Part shown: positions 34,601-46,610 of the stretch, piece by piece
How positions within the stretch are numbered: the stretch's first letter is position 1
Layout: every line of letters starts with the position of its first letter
Source of the DNA: Paramacrobiotus metropolitanus
Lineage: Eukaryota > Tardigrada > Eutardigrada > Parachela > Macrobiotidae
DNA: 64,000 nucleotides
NCBI RefSeq assembly: GCF_019649055.1
Contig: NW_026570221.1
Span: 4,154,001 to 4,218,000, forward strand
Direction: 5' to 3'
Notes under the pieces: generated by a model
The model's database searches: none
Told to the model about the DNA's origin: nothing
Seen by the model: the letters and a program-made list of their open reading frames with translations, nothing else
Translations under genes and position numbers: made by a program

Positions 34601-35600
34601 GAATGACCTTACACCAACCTTACACCAAAGTACCAAACCAGGAAGGTTTTCAAGCAATGTAATCAAATCATTTTGATTGCAGTGTCATAACACAATATTG
34701 CTACGCTGTACATGAAAATGTATGGGAAAGCAAAAGTTCTTGTGCATGTACTGTACTAATGTACAGATATTGTACATGAGTTTGGTAGCACTGTCATGTA
34801 TCGGTTTACTTCGTTGTTCATATGTTAGAAATATCCTAGGGTGCACGCGATTACTGTTATACTGATTACAGATAAAAACACAAAAATATTACGTTATAAC
34901 AGACAAAAATTAGTTAGTAATGTACAATTAATTCTCATCGTCAGTAAAACGTCTCGCAATTGTGGTCAAATGCTGTAACTTAATTGTAAATTTTACACGT
35001 AACTTTTCCAGGTATACGTTTATACCAGGCTAGCCAGGGTCCAGGGATAGCTGAAGCCCTGGCCGGCAATGTACACAGATTCCCAGTAATAGCGATTATG
35101 AAGTAATATTTTTTGATAATTATTAGATTTTGAAAACTGTCATCATTACACAATGAAAATCAGGAAGATAAATTGCTTACTGCATATGTCTTTGTTGTGC
35201 TTAGTCCGTCGCCGATACATTCAGTTGCCATTTCTAGACGCGGCGATTAACCGACCGATTGACGGACATCAGATCAGTCTGCTCTTGGTACCGTTACAAT
35301 CCTTAAAAATAATATTAGTAATCATCAGTAAAAATTTAGTTATCATCAGTAAACGAAATCAGCAATCACCAGTAAAAATCAGAAATCATTAGTAATCATC
35401 AGTTAAAGTACGTGTACTCATCAGCAGAGCGCGCGCATGTCATATATCCGCGTTAGCTTCTTCCGCGGATCCAGGCTTTTTGGTGTGGGTTTGTTTGATT
35501 TTAGAAAATGATTATGCATTTTCTAAGGATTCTAATACGAAGAGCAGGCTGATCTGATGTTATCACGGTCGTGTAATCGCCTCGTAAGTACAATGTTTTA
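31691..35600. other. Mostly block I-specific intergenic sequence
   Basis: The 32.56-32.76 kb part pairs with 51.34-51.50 kb; the rest has no partner in block II and may be insertion or the result of deletion in block II. No gene supported. It includes a degraded TTAA MITE end (32880-33162) and short degenerate repeats of CATCAGTAA/AATCAGTA near 35310-35405. Confidence 0.45.
32880..33162. mobile_element. Degenerate TTAA MITE remnant
   Basis: Carries CCGGATGTTGCGCGCACAAT, the inverse of the arm motif in the copies at 10222 and 25580, then GTGCGCGAAAG and a right end CGGGCCGTTTTCC followed by TTAA (33162 region). It is heavily diverged and has internal AAAAGTAA repeats. Confidence 0.4.
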
Positions 35601-36573
35601 TTGTAATTTAATATATGTAGTATACAATTATTTATTGATTATTTAACATAGCGTACATATTTACAGAGCATTACAAATAAATGCACAGTCAATTCAATCA
35701 GGCACAATGATACGCTCGTACCGAACATTTTAGTTAACATAAGTACGTGTATTTTTAATTTTAATGTATTGCGCATATATAATATTTACTTAATATTGAT
35801 ATTTGTAATAATTTATTAATCTAGAATTTTATTTTTTTATATAATTGATGTTATTGATCCGAAAGCCAGTAGCATGTACAGGTACAAAATGTCTGTATGT
35901 TTTAACAGTGACAAAACAAAGTATATGGCTTCTTCGTTAATCGTTAACACAATATGAATAACGGTTCATAATTTATTGTGCTGCAGTGCATGACTGTAAT
36001 GATAGCATCACTAAATTAATAAAAAATTATTTTTAATTACGTTTGTCATTTGCTAGATGCCTGCATATCGTACACTCAGTCGGAAAATATTTATTTCACG
36101 GCAGTAGTGTGACGTATCTAATTTTTCTCAAAGCATAGAGTCTAATGTATTTCTGTAGGGCATCTGGTTCGCAGTTTTCATTACACCATACGTAGCTCTA
36201 ACCACTTAATTTTCCAAACCGAAATATTCCCCTAACCTTGATGAAGTGGTAATGTGTTATACTATATCGTATGCAATCTATCTCTGTGTACTTGAAAACT
36301 CACAGCAAAACACGAATTGTTAATCAAACTGCATGGATTCTGATTAATAATTTAACGCTTCGTATTAAATCCAGCTAGCATTCCATGTTTTTTTTTCCAG
36401 TAATACCATCTCATATAGCAAAAATTATGCGGTCTGCAAATACCTACAGATACATGAAAACTAACAGCTAAACCAGATAATATTGAATTACTGCATTGAG
36501 TCTGCTAAGCGCTATTACAGTAATTATGTAAAATCATCATTTGTTGTTTTACAGCGGTTCAGGAATGCAAACG

Positions 36574-36943
36574 TTATCCGGCGAGGCCCGGACTTTTTTG
36601 AAGATCATCCTGGCATTCACAGCGCGGCGTGGAGCCGATGCATGCCCCGCTGTCGAAGCCGTGGCCACGGCAGTACTGCTCACACCAGCTGTCCTGCTCC
36701 TCCGGCTCATCCTCGCTGCACAGATGAGATCTGGTCCCGTTGATGCGGCCGTAAGTGGCCATGGGGGTCACGCGGCGGGCTACCCGCGGGCCGCGGGTGG
36801 CGTAACGTGGCCAGCAACAGCCCTTTGTTAATGAAAGCGGGTGGCGTCTTCTCATCATCCTTTCCAACCGGAAGTCCGCTGGTTTCATCCACATCCACGA
36901 TGATGCTAACCGTGGCTAGCATTAATGCAAGCACCAACAACAT
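36574..36943 (-). pseudogene. Family 2 defensin-like prepropeptide, copy A, frameshifted
   Basis: ATG at 36943 begins a signal peptide (LLVLALMLATVSIIVDVDE) and propeptide that match the intact copy at 52676-53044. Near 36790 this copy has 7 bp more than the intact one, in a GC-rich CGCGGCCCGCGGG run, which shifts the frame. The mature domain is intact in the other frame: CSEDEPEEQDSWC, CEQYC, nine residues, C, six residues, CEC, then the same LAG ending at TAA (36574). Spacing is C-x11-C-x3-C-x9-C-x6-C-x-C. As read, no complete prepropeptide can be made. Confidence 0.8.
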
Positions 36944-38573
36944 TCCTATGAAAGGTCAACTCATCGCACCGCCAAATACAAGGACAATGTAGGTACTCAT
37001 TAAAAAAAAATTGAAGAAAATTCCGTGTAAGTACAGACTGAGAAAACTGAGTCGGGGAACCAAGCAATTTAAGCAGCGTCGCCCATTGCCATATTAACTG
37101 AGTTAATCTTGACTAATTCTGAGCGGGATGAACTGGTTCGTGCGGGGTTGCGAAGAATTTTACAATGAATTTGTAAACAAGAGGCTTAGCCGAAGAATTC
37201 AGCGGCAATTATGTAAGCGCGGTTCGCCGGTATTCCTCGTATGGGTTTTAAGCGGAAAGCTTGGAAATTCCGCGCGAATTGAATTGCTCGTGATACAGTG
37301 TGGACTCAGATGGGCGGTGCTTTCTGCGCGATGTATACTATGTACTAGCAGCGGAAGACTGAAAAGAATTAAATGAAATTTGTAGTGTATCCAATAGTAA
37401 AAGATTTCTCAACGTGCACCGTAAAAACCCAGACGGTCTACGTTCCGGGCACGAAGGCTGGCGAAACCGGCGATAATTGGCTAGAGTGGCTAGTATTGCA
37501 CCAATTAGCCAGCAGTGTAACGCTGTCGACCATAGCAATGCCCTTCGATCATGAGGGCGCGACACTGCGGTTGACTGATGGATGGCGCAATCGCCGTATT
37601 ACACGGTAGATGAAATCATGCTGAATATATGCAAAAATAAAATTAACTAATTATGTAAACATAATAAAATTTGCTAACTGAAATGTATTTAATATTCTTG
37701 AAGGAGTATGTTTTCGCTCACGCATAGAACAGAGTACAAGCTTGTCGAGAAATTGAGAGCGTAAAGTTGCAGGAATCGCCATATTGGCATCGGAATAATA
37801 TAGCCACTGGGCACTGCCTACGGTACAGTTATCGCAATAATAATTGGTTTAAAGCTGTTTAATGTAGCTTTATTTCACTGTTCGAACGGTTTTAATCAGA
37901 TACTACTGTTCAAATTTTAAACTGAAATTTATAAAATTTAATGCAATAACTGCAATAAAATAATTTTACTGCTATATGTACATGCAGCATTACTTCAGAA
38001 GTTAAATTAATTATATTACGAGTAAAATTACCAAGAAAATAGGATGAATGTAGATATAATAATATAAATATTTGACGTGCATCAGCCACGCCTAATGCAT
38101 GTAACGCGTAAAGAATGTGGCGTGGTGCGCCGTGGTGTGGAGGTTGGCGTTTTCCATAAACGGTCATTTTTTGCTGCCGATCATCATGCTGCCTTTATGC
38201 GCCCATAATTTCTAGACAAGCTTGTACAAGTGTTGTCGAGTACAATAAAATGTTAGCATTACAGTAAAATAATTTTGTTCGGCTTATTGTTTTGAGCGTG
38301 TATCCGATGTGGCTTTATTATGCAGTATTAACCTTCCTGTGGAGACGCTGCTCCACAGTTCGCTTTTGCTTCCTCTAAAGATGACCCATTTTGGTCGCCT
38401 TTCCAACGAACCAAAGTCGCCTTGCGACTCCCCATCGCAGCGCTGAAAATATCTCGTCCACTGCGTACGGACCGGTACGAGTGTAAGTTCCTAACTTTGT
38501 AGTTTGTGGTTAAAATCAGGATAAAGTGGTCTAGTAATTAGTTGTTTTGTCAACATGTCCCGTTGCGTGCAGC

Positions 38574-38837
38574 ATGATGGCCCCGTGCAGCGCTGCTATA
38601 GGTCAAAGTTTCTGTACCTGCATGCTGCTGATGTCACTGGCAATGGCATTGCTGATACTTATTAGTACGGGTGTCTACATCATGTGCGCAACGGGTGTGG
38701 TCGCTGGTCAGTCTGAGTTTGCGAACAGACCATCATCTTCATTCCATGCTGTGCGCTTAATTAATGTTGTTTACTGGTGTGATGATCTTAAAGCGGGTGG
38801 AGTAGGTGATTGCGGTAACAGATGGCCACTGGGATAA
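38574..38837 (+). CDS. Hypothetical small membrane protein frame
   Basis: 87 codons from a double ATG, with one hydrophobic segment (MLLMSLAMALLILISTGVY) after a Cys-containing N terminus. The duplicate at about 54187 has lost both ATGs, and a one-base indel leads to an early stop. If this is a gene, only the block I copy survives; it may equally be chance. Confidence 0.22.
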   Translation: MMAPCSAAIGQSFCTCMLLMSLAMALLILISTGVYIMCATGVVAGQSEFANRPSSSFHAVRLINVVYWCDDLKAGGVGDCGNRWPLG

Positions 38838-38930
38838 ACTTAACAGCAGCGCCAGCGTTTAGCGTCTTCCTTGTGCATCATGGGCTATACTGCTGCCAAC
38901 CGGCATCACCCGCTATAGCGTTGTGGACAT

Positions 38931-40871
38931 GGGACGTTGGTGGTGGACATTGGGACATTGGGACGTTGGTCTTGCGCACAAACATCTCATTTTTTATGGA
39001 AAGCCAGTATACTCACGGAGACGCAATAATATTTGGGTTTGTAAAGATCAAAATATATCCAGGAGATATTCAGCAAAATCAGGAGATATTCAGCAAAATC
39101 TTAATAGCGATACTTACAGCATATGGCTTATGGAAAGACCGGACGATCGGTTTGCCTCGTAGCGCCATGTTTTGAATAACAACTGCACAAACCGAATACA
39201 TACAGAGTGTACTGCATAGTCTGTAGTTTGCATGCAGTGATTCGTACTTGGAAACTTCAGTCCACGTACTATCCTGCACAGAATGCGGTGCAATGCCTTT
39301 GGCTAATGGCGAGAGGTTACTACGACGTAGTCCAAGCAGAATAAAACCACCTAACAGCACTTCGCACCGCATTTTGTGAAGAGACATTAAGGGGTTTGAT
39401 AGAGGTTCGTCGTCATCAAAACGGTTTTAAGTCAACAAAAAATCATAAAATGAATCTTTGCTTTTTGGAAAACTGCCGATACGGAATACCCAACTGGAAA
39501 TGTCAGTTAGGATAACCTACAACCATCAGTTTGACGCTGTGCGGTGAATTATGTACGAACAAGTAACGTCACCCACAGGCTAAATCAATAGGTAAGACTG
39601 AACAGAAAAGCGATAATTATAATGTTAGTGCTGCTGCTGTTTCTGGTTTACTCACACTGCTTTTATTGCAGAGTTTATTATTATTTATTGCGGACTTTTA
39701 TTGCAGCCGTACGAATGCTGCAACACTCGTCGAGGTTGGTCGCCGCGTCGCCCAAATTGTGCTGACAATATGTTCTATAATGTGCTGTAGTACATGCAAA
39801 GTGGTGAATGTACTTAAGAAGGTTTGTTTCGGTCACAGCAGTAATTATTGGTTAGCAACGTGTGGTTAATGTTAAGAGATCCCTCTTGTTATGCTGTGGA
39901 ATTCAGTTATCGTTTCCTTGTCTCGGTCTTGTTGACCGGTAATATTTTAATTATTATTAAAACCTTTACCGCATTTTCTGCACAATAATAAATAACAATT
40001 TTGCCTGCCTTCGCTTCGTTTCACAGCATATTGATCGCGTCTACAATACAGCTATAAAGGCTGTTATAAGGGTTATACTGCCCCGGTTTGCCCTCTTTGG
40101 ATTTTCTTGTAAATTCTCGTGTACTCTTTACTTCCTACATAGCAGCGGTGGTACTTCCTACTCAGTTACCCAGCGAGCTGGCTACTGCTAACATAAAAGT
40201 TACTTATATAAGTAAAGTATTGCACATTATTTACGTATTCCTACGTATAGAGATACAGAGTACCTCCAACACTGTCATTCACTTTTTACTTATTTTCGCG
40301 TAATATCTTTGCACCATTCAGCAGAAGATATCTTGTGCGGTGCAACTTGGGCTCAAGAACACAGAAATATACCGGTATGCTTGCCCAGTGGCACAGTGCA
40401 AGTGCCATTTATACTAGTCGATGCAGTGTCCATCTGTAATACCAAACCTGGACTGCGAACTTTATGAACAGACAGAACAGTGGCATCATTTCTTATAAAG
40501 CAGCATACATACAGACACTTTTTTATACGTTTATGGCCTCCGGGGACCGGGATGCTACGATAAAATTAACAGCAGAGGGAGGCAATTGTGCGCGATAGAA
40601 GTGATAAGTCCTAAATCGATATCAACAGTTCGCATCAGTGACTTTTCGAGGCGACCATATTCAAATTTGCGCATTATCAACATCTAAATCGAAGACGTTA
40701 GACCATTTCTATAGTGTGTGGACGAGCGAGAGCTCACATCCGGTTGTTGCCCATGGCGCATCTGGAAGTATCCATCATAGTTAAACGTTCGTCGCCAACT
40801 TATTTTTCTCGATTGTTGTCTTACCTTAGATCATTTACTGAGGTACAACTGAAGCGAAACTAGAATTACTT
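38931..40871. other. Intergenic right of block I; 3' flank of the F-box gene
   Basis: No gene supported. The 39055-39110 stretch has two tandem copies of AGGAGATATTCAGCAAAATC. A good minus-strand donor (TCTAAG before GTAAGAC, near 40826) lies just past the F-box stop and may mark a 3' UTR intron. Confidence 0.45.
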
Positions 40872-42544
40872 TCAGCATAATTTTCCATGGACCATGGGAC
40901 GTGTTTGACGTGCTTTGCAATCGGCAAGCCAATCAAGTGTGGTCTGTCGATCCCGCTGCTTCTTGAAGACAAGATTGTCTTCCACGACATCCCACAACTG
41001 CATTTCCATATCCCTTCTTGACTGGCCTCTGAAACACAGCTGTGGAAGAGATGCGTCCAGATCATCATCAGAGATGCGACAGTGTTTGAACAATATTCTG
41101 TCGTAAGTCGCAAACTCCGAGGCCAACGCAGCCACACTGAATATGTTGTAATTAATACGACAGGACGGCAGAGTGAAATCACAGCCATAAAACACTAGTA
41201 ACGGTACGTGGCGGGAGTGGGAGAGGTGAGCGCTAAGTGCGGCCAGATGCCTTGACCAGCCGAATTCCAGCTCCGTGATAACTACCATCTTGGTGTGGGT
41301 GTTGGTACATTTCAGCCAACCAGAGACCATCCAGAACAGGCCGTCTATGGAGAACTGCAGGTCACCATCGCAGTATCTCTCACCGACTGTCATGCGCACA
41401 TCCGGGAAATACGCTTCCATGGTGAGATGTTCGTTCCACCGGTAACAGACACGCCGACAGCGTATGCGCTCCACAGAGTCCAACGACTGGAAGATCTCCA
41501 CCAGCAGTTCAGCGGGTAACGGTAGGCCCGAACGATGCCTTCCTCTGGGCATCGGCTTTCGGTTAAGTGTGATCGTCGCCCAGTGTTGGCCTACCCACGG
41601 AAATATTATAGACATTGTAGGGCGGTCACTGTTGTTAAACCAGAGCGTCATTGTCGAGCCGCCGGTATCCTTCTCCTTCTTCGCCTCATCGTACGCTAGT
41701 TGCTACAAAAACCAAAATATATAGTATAAGACTATAAGTTAACAGTTATCGGTTAACAGTTTGAAAGTTTCTACCAGGCGCAGGCTAATATTGCTTACTT
41801 TGCTTTTCTTGTAGATATTTACCCGGGGCATACAGAGATAATTTATTTACTGTCTAACCTTACAACTTTAAAGAAATAAATACCGAAACAACCGGCCAAA
41901 CTATATACATAATAAGCTGTAAAATTAATTTATGCAACCATGAAGTACGAATTTACAAATTCCTCAGCGGCTAACGGATCGTCCTCTCGAAGCTGCAGGT
42001 AGAGAAGTGTTTGGCAAAGCACGGAAGTGCACAGCGCTCTTGACCATACGCTCAGTATGCAATGGAAGGTTTCCCCAATGGACCACTGGGTAGCCGACAG
42101 CGGGCAACAACGGATCACGAAATCATCCTTCTCCACGCGCTGCACCTTAGAAAGTTCCTCCCTGGGCGGTTGTCGTACCTGCTCCCCCGGAACGAGCTCC
42201 CTGAGGGTACCCTGTGGCAGCTTCACCTCCACGAATGTCGCCTGATTGTAGCTGTCTTCTCCCTCTCCCAGGGACAGGACCGTGCCAGCATGCCACATCC
42301 ATGCACCGCCCGGCTGTCGACGCAACAGCACGGACACCGGCCTCCCGGCGCCGGGTAACCAGCGTTCGCCCTTCCACTGGAAGATGCGCCCGTACTCCAC
42401 AAACTGCGAGCGCTTTGCGGGACACTGGAAATCAATGATCAGGCCGCCCCCCACCACGTTGAGGACGCGGCTGTGCTGTAGTTTGCCGTCAAGGCGAACA
42501 TCCACGCCGTTCCATCCGTTCAGCTCGTGTCCATAGACGTGCAT
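40872..42544 (-). CDS. F-box protein with N-terminal beta-rich module, two exons
   Basis: Exon 1 starts at ATG 42544 and likely ends at a GTAAAT donor after AEEF (about 41957). Exon 2 begins after TTTTTGTAG at 41702 (QLAYDEAKKEK) and runs to the stop at 40872, giving about 472 residues. Exon 1 has a beta-rich domain (MHVYGHELNGWNGVDV, VGGGLIIDFQCPAKRSQFVE, VEVKLPQGTLRELVPGEQV). Exon 2 carries a clear F-box, LPAELLVEIFQSLDS followed by RCRRVCYRWN. F-box proteins link substrates to SCF ubiquitin ligases through SKP1. This two-part architecture is, to my recollection, expanded in tardigrades. The exon 1 donor is the least certain point. The gene is intact and lies between the two segmental duplication blocks. 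Several antiparallel frames over it are shadows. Confidence 0.82.
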
Positions 42545-44224
42545 TGTGCCGTTGCTACTTACGGCAGCAGTTGGCTAACAGCTGGTTTGGTAATACAGCC
42601 ACTACAGTGGCCGCTCGTCAGAGACGGATTTGCAACTGCTGTGTTGTGACAAATCGTTGAAGAAACAACTGCGCTGAAGTCAGCAGCCAGATGCGTCCAG
42701 ATTTGTCACGGAACCATGAATACGGTACAACGTTGCACTTAAAATTATGTAAGTACGTCCATAACGAAAGCCTTCGCTCGATACAGAATCAATATCTGTT
42801 AGACTGAAGCATTTCCGTTACCCAGTTATGTTCAGGCATATGAAAATTACGGAAACACAGTTTATTGTCATCTTCATGTACTCAATATTGCGCTGGTAGA
42901 TACTTGTGTTTGTCTAAGAATGCACATGCACGAATGTAGTACAGTAACCATAATATCATGTTTACATTGAAACAGTATTGCCAGAGGCTCTAAACGTTCG
43001 GTAAACGAATCATGCCAAGTTGTCAAAAGATACTGTTTTTCCGCAAAATGATGTTATTTTTCGTAAAATGGTTTTACTACCCAATACCCATGCGCAGAGC
43101 ACAGTCTGCTCTTAGTTTCCATTTGGGCTACAGCGGTGGCCGGCGACAATGGTGGAAGACGATGCGGCGGGTCGGATTGTAGTGCTAAGTTGGAATGTGT
43201 ACATATAGACGATGATATAGTTAGTTCAGCGCTGGCCGAAAACATTTCGGACGTACAGGAAGCTGTTCCCCCACTTATGTACGCTTAATCAAGACAAATC
43301 CCCACTTTATCACATTATACGGATGTTCGAAATGGCATGACATAATCATAACAGCAGTCTTTCTGTCAAGAAATGTTTTTCAAAATAGCTTGATTATTTG
43401 GCAGATTACTTCTTACAAGGTCAAAGAAGTGGCAGCTCTCGTTCCGGCCGTCTGGAGAGATCAGCGATAGTAGCAATATTGTCGGATTCGTGCACATAGT
43501 ATGTACCGTGTGCAGAGAAAAATAATATGTTTTTTTCTTAAAATTCGGACGCAGGACCGCTGTACAAATAATGGCAGAATTACAGAAAGCCGTAGAACGA
43601 TGGCGTAACGAAAGCTTTCATTGAGAATAATTGGCAGTGTCGAATGGTGCGAAGCGTTGACAATGCTGCGGTCAACAATAAGAAAATGGCACCAGAAAAT
43701 TGTTTAAAAACCTAATCCGAGTAGAATTTGGGTGAACACTCTGTTCACAGCCTTTCACAACATTCCACTCGGTTCACAACCTGTTGTGCTGCCTTCGGTC
43801 CGTGCGCTGGCTTCTGGGCAGACTACCTTGTATACGGTACCACTCACTCCGTGCGCTATGCTTTTGCTTTTCCGCTTTCACGATTTCCGGTGAACAGAAG
43901 TGAAAGGACACTTCGCGATTTATTTATTTGCAAAGTTGATGTTACATACGAGTATGTAATGTCATACTGATATGATAGAAGTACACGAGGAGCTACAGCA
44001 CTGAATTTTGGTCGGTGAATGGTGCATTGCAAAGAGCTGATCTGGACCAGGTATTCTCAGGACTTGGATCTAAATGATTGTAAAGCAAACTGTTGCGGCG
44101 GAAATTAATTAATACGTAAAAATAAGTACAATTTGCTGTGCATAGTTAATAGGTCAAAGTTAGTGCCGAAAAAGGTTGGGCACCGAATGAAAGGGGGTAT
44201 CAAAAGGAAGTGCACGGAGTGGTC
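42545..44224. other. Intergenic upstream of the F-box gene
   Basis: 43430-43850 is the diverged duplicate of 21225-21800. It contains a short ATG frame (MAELQKAVERWRNESF) mirrored imperfectly in the partner as MTKFEKATERGRRE, too short to call. Otherwise nothing supportable. Confidence 0.45.
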
Positions 44225-44554
44225 ACCAAAATTTCATCATTTTTTTCCAGTTGTCTATGTACAGAGTACTCTGTATGTATGTCAATATCTTGTGTTGCTT
44301 TTCCCGTGTAAATTGTCTGCAGGTGTTTATAGCTTCTGCCTAATCCATTGGTCGCATTAACTTAAATTATCACCACCTAGACAGCAAGCGAAGCGTATGG
44401 CAGTAAAACAAGTGAGCAATTTTAGGAATGTTAGTAAGAATAAGGCAATATATAAGAAAGACAGATTAATCAAAAACAAAAACTCCACGTGATTACAATA
44501 CTGCTATAACATTGTCCGGCTGAGCATATCATCCTATGACTAATACAGCTGGTT

Positions 44555-44617
44555 GCCGGTGTTTGTCGAGCTGACGTGATCATTATCACGGTTGAGCATA
44601 TATAAAGAGAGATCAAA
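44555..44617 (+). promoter_or_regulatory. Conserved 63-bp TATA module, block II
   Basis: Same module as 27699-27761, with two differences. TATATAAA is at 44599-44606. Sequence after it (GCATTACGCAT...TGTTGTGGTTG) is also conserved, consistent with a transcription start about 30 bp downstream. Confidence 0.6.
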
Positions 44618-44723
44618 TACACTTTGATATAAGAGCGCATTACGCATTCTGTTGTGGTTGTCGATCACCGGCCACGTGCGAACGAAAGAGACTGCATCGG
44701 AGCAAAAAGCGATGACGTCCCGT

Positions 44724-44993
44724 TCATTTGTGGCAGTAGCAGAGGGGAGGAGAGGGATGGCATTTAGCTACCGGGGCTCTAAATTTTAGATGGCAGTATT
44801 CTTTGCATCGCGGATCGCCCTTGTACCGGCACAATGTGGTCCCATGGTCGTCGGTCTTGAACCAGGTTTCTAATATATCGCGTCGAACGCGGAGTAGATT
44901 CATCCCGGATTCCCGTTTCCGGTTGCGCGGGGCGGCAAAGGACGAGGTCAACAAAAGAAGGAAGAATGTACTGACAATGATGAGTTTCTTCTT
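44724..44993 (-). pseudogene. Family 1 defensin-like prepropeptide, copy 2, start codon lost
   Basis: The open frame holds the whole prepropeptide: hydrophobic signal (LIIVSTFFLLLLTSSFAA), propeptide, RVRR processing site (residues 35-38 of 89) and a complete six-cysteine domain. Cysteines fall at residues 55, 63, 67, 78, 85 and 87, spacing C-x7-C-x3-C-x10-C-x6-C-x-C, ending CYCHK. The cysteine pattern and short basic mature peptide fit a CSalphabeta defensin. However, the position of the ATG in copies 1 and 3 is AAG here (44993-44991), and no other in-frame ATG precedes the signal peptide. The frame upstream is open, so an alternative start exon cannot be excluded. If one exists this copy is functional. 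Confidence 0.65.
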
Positions 44994-46299
44994 TGTCAGC
45001 TCGTTTAAATAACCGCGTAAATGAAAAAAAACAAAGAAAGGTGAAAAAGACAAATTTGAAATTGAAAATCTAATTATATCAGCATCCAAAATACGTATAA
45101 TACTATCAGTATATTTGTCATGGCGAGAAAAGCAGGCAAAGGTTGTGCAAAACGATACATTGTCGTGTAGGGTACGAATTGTGATGGTTAGTCCAACCGC
45201 GCGATATTTAAGTAGTCGTGTCGCACGCCGCGCAGCGTTGTGGTTAGTCTTTCCGCTGACCAACACCGGTAAACTGCATTAGTGCGCGATGCGGATTGGC
45301 TGTACGCGCGGTGACGGAAGAAAGCGCGCCCCCGTGTGCGCTCAGAAACGTGGTGGCGACTGCATTGACTGAATTCACGATGACGCTATTACAGTTATAA
45401 GTAATACCGGTGTATGCGTCAGGCCAACCGTTAAAGCAATAATAATGTCGGTTGCCGATTACTCATACTAATACAGAGATAGACGCTTATCACTGCATTG
45501 ACATTGTCATCGCAGATAATAATAACATCTTTATTTGCTATTCCTACATGGTAGCGTGAATATCCGCTCGTACGCTGACGAAAAATTAACCATTAAATTC
45601 CCTTCAAATTTACATTACCGATTATAAAATTTATTTTGCAGTTTTGGAAGGGCTCGACGAATCGGTCGGAACCTAGGAGAAATGCATAAAAGGTTAGGCC
45701 GGGGTGCGGCACATATCCTTATACGGACAAAAATCCTGCCGACTAATACTGTTGCTCACCATCACCTGACCTTTCACCGTGATACGTGTACAAAGCAGTG
45801 CATTTTATTGGTCGCAATATAACCGTATTGGGTTATACGTTGAAGTATTTCCCTTTAGAATCATAAGAAGTTTTGAACATGAACAAGAAGAAATGTCTTT
45901 TTCAGAACGGAGTTCAAAACAAGAAGAATTGTCTTTTTCTTGGTTTATACCGTAATGACTGAGATAGCCTTCCTGTTATTTAATTAAACATTCTGAAATA
46001 TTCTTTCTTACTGGTGAAACAGGCGTAACAAGATCTAGTTTCTGTGTGGTACCCGGGCGCTCTACTATAATCATATTATGGTATGCATTCAATGTACCGT
46101 CGCTGGATGTATTGTGCACCGACTTGTGTTTTTGGCAGACGGCCAGGAAACAACCATGTTGTTCGGCATCTCCCGCAAGGACGCTTCATCAGCGACATCG
46201 CATTCTGCCAAAGCGGCTAACAAAATGCCAAGTCATCTATAAATTAAAGTTATAAAATAGGTTTTAATGCAAGCGAGTAGCGGAGTGCGTGATACGAAC
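44994..46299. other. Upstream flank of family 1 peptide copy 2
   Basis: Duplicate of 28145-29521 with small indels. The TTAAATATC box (about 45202) and the AGTAGTCGTGTCGC next to it are conserved. No gene supported. Confidence 0.5.
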
Positions 46300-46329
46300 T
46301 CTATTAAACGTTGTCTGGATTCCTACGAA

Positions 46330-46610
46330 ATAACCGAGCGACCAGCTGCTGGAACATTAACGGTGTGGAGGATACAAACAAGAGCGAAGAGGCAGATGCA
46401 TCATGTGCTAACCGGAGTGTTCCAACACGAAGATCAAGATCAGAGCAGTGACATTGCTGCCTGACGGTGAGAAGCCGGTCTGCACAAGCTGCCCTATGGT
46501 CATCGGTTGCATATTGGCTGACGGCGAAACGGATTTCTGGACGCACATAAAGATCACCGACACACGCTGCCTGGCGACAGTAAGAATGCAGCAGCTATTG
46601 TGAGAACGAG
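46330..46610 (+). pseudogene. Receptor-like exon relic, block II
   Basis: Partner of 29522-29802. The 5' half is open here (WNINGVEDTNKSEEADASC, then ANRSVP) where block I is frameshifted. The 3' half is reached only after a one-base loss near 46440, and reads GEKPVCTSCPMVIG and FWTHIKITDTRC. A GTACGT donor follows at 46611. The two blocks thus carry complementary damage to what was one exon. I do not recognise the domain. The next segment (about 46680-46941) stays open with CSNTETQVRTIYAL and may be another exon remnant. Confidence 0.4.

Larger units (their letters stand above)
27370..38930. repeat. Segmental duplication block I
   Basis: Collinear with 44225-54565 in direct orientation. Shared anchors in order: CAAAATTTCATCATTTTTT, the 63-bp TATA module, family 1 peptide, the 29.2-30.9 kb exon relics, the Ig-like relic at 31.1 kb, the CAGCGCCACCTGGCG region, GTGCTGCAGTGCATGACTGT, family 2 peptide, and GTCAACATGTC near the right end. 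Block I has unpartnered sequence at about 31.7-32.5 and 32.8-35.6 kb. Block II has an extra LINE. Confidence 0.9.

Noticed and set aside
36483-36992. Plus-strand frames over the family 2 copy A
   Set aside because: Antisense shadows; the minus strand carries the signal peptide and cysteine pattern shared with copy B.
40835-41724. Antiparallel and overlapping frames across the F-box exon
   Set aside because: The minus-strand frame with the F-box motif and splice signals explains the region; the others lack motifs.
42027-42536. Four plus-strand and two minus-strand frames within 42027-42536
   Set aside because: GC-rich shadows of F-box gene exon 1.
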